A stretch of DNA of 64,000 bases from Tritrichomonas musculus (taxonomy: Eukaryota > Parabasalia > Tritrichomonadida > Tritrichomonadidae), in assembly GCA_039105265.1 (NCBI GenBank), contig JAPFFF010000031.1:868001-932000 (forward strand), given 5' to 3'. The translations under genes were made by a program, and so were the position numbers. Shown in pieces: positions 60,146 to 64,000 of this stretch. The notes below the pieces were generated by a model. That model did no database searches. It was not told the DNA's origin and worked only from the letters and a program-made list of their open reading frames with translations. How positions within the stretch are numbered: the first letter of the stretch is position 1; every line of letters starts with the position of its first letter.

Positions 60146-61214
60146 AAGAGGTGCGAGAGCTGAAAACATATTTCAGTTTTTTTTAATATTTTAAAAATGA
60201 ATATATATTTATTCTTAAAATAAAATTACAAAATATTAATGGATTATTTTTGGATGAGAATAAAATATGAATGTTTTAAAAAATTGAGAATAAGTTAATT
60301 CAAAATATAATAAAAATTCAATTTATTTTTGGTCATATTATTTTTGTAACCTTAGAATTATCTCATTTTGTTCTTGGCCAAAAATTAAAGGTCAATTTTT
60401 AATCTAAAATTTAATATATGTATAAAATATAAATGAATATGTTAAAACTGTTATACTCTCCATTTTAATAGCATTTCTTTTCATTTTCTGCTTGCCCTTC
60501 GGAGGTTTTAATAATTACGTTTGGTTTAAACTTTTTCAATAAAATAGACCAAGAAAAAAAATCAATTACGTTTTACGATTACGTCTACGTGAAAAAAATT
60601 AGAATACGACTTTTTTCGAAAAAGTTAATATAAAGTTGACTTTGAAAAATTATAATATTGATCTTTAAATTTAAATATTTTGCCCTTTCAAATTTGAGAG
60701 CTTTAACTTAGAGGAAAAATTAAAATTGAGGTTAAAGTATTGAGTTCGAAACTATACCTCTTTGCTTTTTTTTAAAAAAAAATAAATTATGTAATTACGT
60801 TTCATTTCGGCTATTTTTACATTTTAATACGTCTTTTTATTGAATTTTATAAAATTCCAATTACGTCCGAAGGGTAATTTTCTGCCCTGCACAATAACTT
60901 GTTTATTAAATTTACATGTAAAGGCTATTAACCATTTATTGTTATAATTATTTTTACTATTAATAAATTGATTCATAAATCATGCTTTTTGTTAAATTGT
61001 TTCTTTTTTTTTTTTTTTTTTTTTTTTTTAGGACTTTTGATGGAGTAAAAAACTTTTGTTTTTAATATTTTATGATGATGAATGATTATATATTATAAAT
61101 ATTACTTATATATAAAAATAATTTTGAAATTGTTTTTGAAAAATATTTTTTATTTATTGAGATAAATATAAATTAAATTATTAAAAAATACGTTATTTTA
61201 GCTCTCTCACCTCT
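60146..61214. mobile_element. Non-autonomous element, ends AGAGGTG-N-GAGAGCT, 8-bp duplication
   Basis: Left end AGAGGTGCGAGAGCT (60146-60160), right end its inverse AGCTCTCTCACCTCT (61200-61214) with one mismatch. Flanked by TTGGTTGA on both sides (60138-60145, 61215-61222), a perfect 8-bp duplication. 1,069 bp, of which 385 bp are a nested CCCTTCGG element. It contains a ~25-T run near 61005. No transposase. An 8-bp duplication fits hAT-like families, but the ends are not the usual CAG-type. Confidence 0.85.
60492..60876. mobile_element. 385-bp CCCTTCGG element, nested
   Basis: Starts TTGCCCTTCGGAGG, ends with the inverse CCGAAGGGTA. Flanked by ATTTTCTGC on both sides (60483-60491 and 60877-60885), a perfect 9-bp duplication. 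Shares ends and duplication length with the 151-bp element at 47947-48097. Its interior repeats ATTACGT and TACGTC-like words. No coding content. Confidence 0.88.
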
Positions 61215-61222
61215 TTGGTTGA

Positions 61223-62953
61223 CAAAAAAAAGTTTTCACATCACCTTTTTTTAAAATAATTTTATCCTGATTTGTATTGAAGATTATTTAATTTAATTAT
61301 TTTATTAAAAATGTATAAATGTTTAAATATTTTTATTTATTAATATAATTATTAAAATATCTAAATTTAAGGAGAAATTCGAGTAATTTCCATTATTCAA
61401 ATTTTGATAATGGTTTTCATTCATATATTCAAATATTTTTTGGCAAAAAATAATAGAACTATTTTTAAAATTAAATTATTATTTAATTTGATCAAAAATA
61501 TTTACATATTATTCGAAAACTGGTAAGATAAAAACGATTTTTTATAAAACATAAAATTTAATTGTTTCCCATTTTCCACGAGACAAAGATGGTTTTACAT
61601 TTTTATGTTTACAAAATATTACTTATATATTAATTACCATTTTATTTTAATGATTTGGACGGATAATTATAGTTTCCTTAACGAGATGTTTAATAAATTT
61701 TAATATTTTTCTTTTGTCAAAAAATGGTAGACTTTTTTTTGGACAAAGTCGGCACCTTTTACAATAACTGTTTTTTGTAAAGTCCAAAATCGGCACCTTT
61801 TATATCAAATAAACATTCAAAATCAATTTTTTACAAAAATGAAAATAAAAAAAATAAAATAATTATATATAAATGTTTATTAAAATAGAATTATGATAAT
61901 ATTTGGATTAGTTTTAATCTATTTTTTATATAATTATGAATAATAAATGAAAAAAAGAAAACTATCCAAAAGTATTCCTATAGAGTTAAATTGAACAATT
62001 CATATGAAAATAATTCATTTGATTACTGCGAGCAAGGTCACACATGTGTGTATTAGTATTTCATTTCAATTTGATATCTGCCAGAAACAAAGACAAATAA
62101 AAATAATAGCTACATGACTATTTTCTGGGCTTAATAGACATACTTTTGGCTACAAATCACTAAAAATGAAAAAAATTCTGATATAAAAAATAAGTTTTTT
62201 TGCTAATATGATATTCAAATTAATGTACAGTGAATTGAGATTATGATCATGTAGAACACATCATCGATAAAAGTCTGTATTACCTCGAGCTTGCTGTATA
62301 TATGAATGCTTTAATATAAAAAAAAAATGATTTTCAATAGATAAATGGTTATACGTTTATTGTTTTTTTACAAATTCTATTGATATATTTTGAATAGATA
62401 AATGGCCTGCTGATTTTGTCCTTTTTGGAGTCTACCCAAAAAATTATATCAAACAAATGTTTATTTAAACAAGCAATGCATATTTTAATTTTATATGTCA
62501 TATATAATAAGTTAATTGAATAGATAAAGCCAATAAACAAATAGGTGATTAGATATAAAAAAAAATCATAATAATATGATAGGCAAATAATTTGATATGA
62601 TGAAGATATCTTCTATGATTGAACAAAGAATAGCATAATATAATATAATTAAATCATATTCATGGCTAATCAAATAATCATTTGACTTTCATTTAATAGA
62701 AATATAGTATTTGTACTAATTTTTAATTAATCTTTGAATAGCTAATGACAAGTATCATTTAAGTTAAGAAAAAAGATATATGCATTTATTAATAATGTCA
62801 TAAACTGGAATCAAAAACAGGATATCGAATTTGAGAGATATAAAATTTTTTTATAACAAATATTGATAAGTATTTCAAAATGTATTATCAAAAAGTGAAA
62901 ATAATGATATCGAGATTTTGATGATCTCAAAAAGTTTTAAAATAAATAATTTT
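61223..62953. other. AT-rich region downstream of a Tc1 transposase
   Basis: No gene. A word GTCGGCACCTTTTA/AATCGGCACCTTTTA is repeated in direct orientation near 61748 and 61791. The left terminal repeat of the Tc1 element should be somewhere in the last few hundred bases, but its partner lies outside the window, so it cannot be placed. Confidence 0.45.
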
Positions 62954-64000
62954 TTATTCAATTTTATGTCGAATTATTTCAATTTCATTCAAAACAATTC
63001 CATCTTTTTCTAATTGAGAAAATAAAAGATCTATTTCTTCATTTGTGACGTCATAATTGATTGTCTTTTGTAAATACTGATTAATGCATTTCCCATGATT
63101 TTCAAGACAAATGAAACACCTTCTTATAAAAGAATCATATAACTTATTAATTGTTTCAATTGAAATGGCATTCCAGGCGTATTTGATAGCATCTTTGAGC
63201 TCTTCTTTATTTTGTGGTGAATAAAAATTAATTGTTTTTTCCATAAGGGACCAAATCATTTCGATTATATTTAGGTCAGGTGAGTTTGGCGGCCAATTTA
63301 TCATAACGTCGCATATTTCACTTATTGAATCCATTGTATATTTTGCTGTATGTGGTGTTGCGCCGTCTTGCTGGAACAAAAAGTCCCCTTCAAAGAATGT
63401 TAACGCATCGAGTAAATAACTTTTTTCATATAGCATGTCAGTATAGTTTTCTTTATTTTCTGTTGTATCATAAATAAAAATAGATGGTTTATAATTTTTG
63501 CTTATCATTGCCCAAATCATTATTGTTGTCGGATATTTAACATGTGGTTTTATTGAATTTGGATTGTATTCTCCTCTGCGACGCCATAGCCATCTTTTAT
63601 CACTGCCTAAACTGAACCTTGATTCATCTGAAAAACCGATGTTTGGTAGCTCATCTTTGTGAAGCAAAATTGTATAACAAAAATCGATACGTTTTCTAAT
63701 TTGTATTTGAGTTAATGAAGGCTCTTTGATTGGAGGTAAGTATACAAATCCAGCTTCAGATCTCATTGAGTTAACTGTGTTTTCACTTATTGATATATTA
63801 AATGAGTTATGAATTTGCTCCTTTAAATCATGCGAAGATATATATGGATTTGCTAATGTTGCTTGAGTAATGAAACCAGAAACTTGAGGTGTTCTTTTTG
63901 TCGGCCTTCCAACTTTAGCTTGATCTGGAGGAGAACCTGTTTGCTTCAATGATGTGCGAATTTTTGAAACTGTATTTGGACTACATTTCATTATTGATAT
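62954..64000 (-). CDS. Tc1-type (DD34E) transposase, N terminus outside window
   Basis: At least 348 codons of an intact Tc1/mariner-superfamily transposase. After a partial first helix-turn-helix (SPNTVSKIRTSLKQTGSPPD), the GRP(T)KR linker and a second HTH (ISSHDLKEQI...ISENTVNSMR), the catalytic core follows: FSDESRFSLGSDKRWLW (first Asp), FQQDGATPHTAKY (second Asp) and WPPNSPDLNIIEMIWSLME (Glu). The second Asp and the Glu are 34 residues apart, so DD34E. The frame is still open at the right edge (63991 is only the first ATG in the window), so about 30-50 N-terminal residues and the 5' terminal repeat are beyond it. No break is visible. Distinct from the DD34D mariner at 18.2 kb. Confidence 0.92.
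   Translation of the reverse strand: MSIMKCSPNTVSKIRTSLKQTGSPPDQAKVGRPTKRTPQVSGFITQATLANPYISSHDLKEQIHNSFNISISENTVNSMRSEAGFVYLPPIKEPSLTQIQIRKRIDFCYTILLHKDELPNIGFSDESRFSLGSDKRWLWRRRGEYNPNSIKPHVKYPTTIMIWAMISKNYKPSIFIYDTTENKENYTDMLYEKSYLLDALTFFEGDFLFQQDGATPHTAKYTMDSISEICDVMINWPPNSPDLNIIEMIWSLMEKTINFYSPQNKEELKDAIKYAWNAISIETINKLYDSFIRRCFICLENHGKCINQYLQKTINYDVTNEEIDLLFSQLEKDGIVLNEIEIIRHKIE

Noticed and set aside
1-64000. Introns with the trichomonad 3' motif ACTAACACACAG
   Set aside because: No instance was seen by eye; all main genes read as single frames.
1-64000. CRISPR arrays, bacterial operons or rRNA
   Set aside because: No regularly spaced repeats, no Shine-Dalgarno-linked gene clusters and no rRNA-like sequence were found; the gene set is eukaryotic.

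Overview
The window looks like nuclear DNA of a parabasalid protist, most likely Tritrichomonas or a close relative. Reasons: it is very AT-rich; its genes are long and show no evident introns; most unbroken genes lie a few hundred bases apart; it has a gene for a protein with the trichomonad-type initiator-binding domain (IBP39 family); several genes have a TCA-Y-W-Y initiator-like site just upstream of the start codon; and it carries multi-saposin proteins, Rab GTPases, R2R3 Myb proteins and many DNA transposons. The species call is inference; no rRNA is present to settle it.

Layout. 1-16.7 kb is gene-dense: a giant HECT ubiquitin ligase (open at the left edge), a GT61 glycosyltransferase, a BRCT protein, tRNA-Trp, an unknown protein, a Rab-like GTPase and VPS26. 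16.7-22.3 kb is a graveyard: a decayed DETH-box helicase gene split by a mariner element, then a broken amino-acid transporter. 22.7-26.1 kb holds a Rab5-type GTPase, tRNA-Pro and an intact MULE with SWIM zinc finger. 26.1-37 kb is gene-poor, holding nested non-autonomous transposons, a Myb gene and two structured hairpin loci. 37-60 kb is gene-dense again: IBD protein, C2 protein, TKL-ankyrin kinase, six-domain saposin protein, sugar porter, At4g15545-like coiled-coil protein, Man1/Src1-type nuclear membrane protein, copine, Lhs1/HYOU1-type ER Hsp70, SLU7 and a Rab3GAP2-like protein. 59.7-64 kb is again transposon-rich and ends inside a Tc1-type transposase.

How the genes relate. Several belong to membrane traffic (two Rabs, VPS26, Rab3GAP2-like, copine, C2 protein) and to secretion (GT61 enzyme, saposins, ER Hsp70). 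Others serve nuclear functions (IBD and Myb factors, BRCT protein, SLU7, Man1-like). They sit on both strands and there is no sign of operons.

The most novel material is a set of small transposon families that I could delimit from their terminal inverted repeats and target-site duplications. One ~0.86 kb family (ends AAAGGTCGTAC, 8-bp duplications) is present twice, and each copy keeps an open 61-codon reading frame for the same secretory-looking peptide. One of those copies holds a 151-bp CCCTTCGG element with a perfect 9-bp duplication, while the other copy preserves the empty site.
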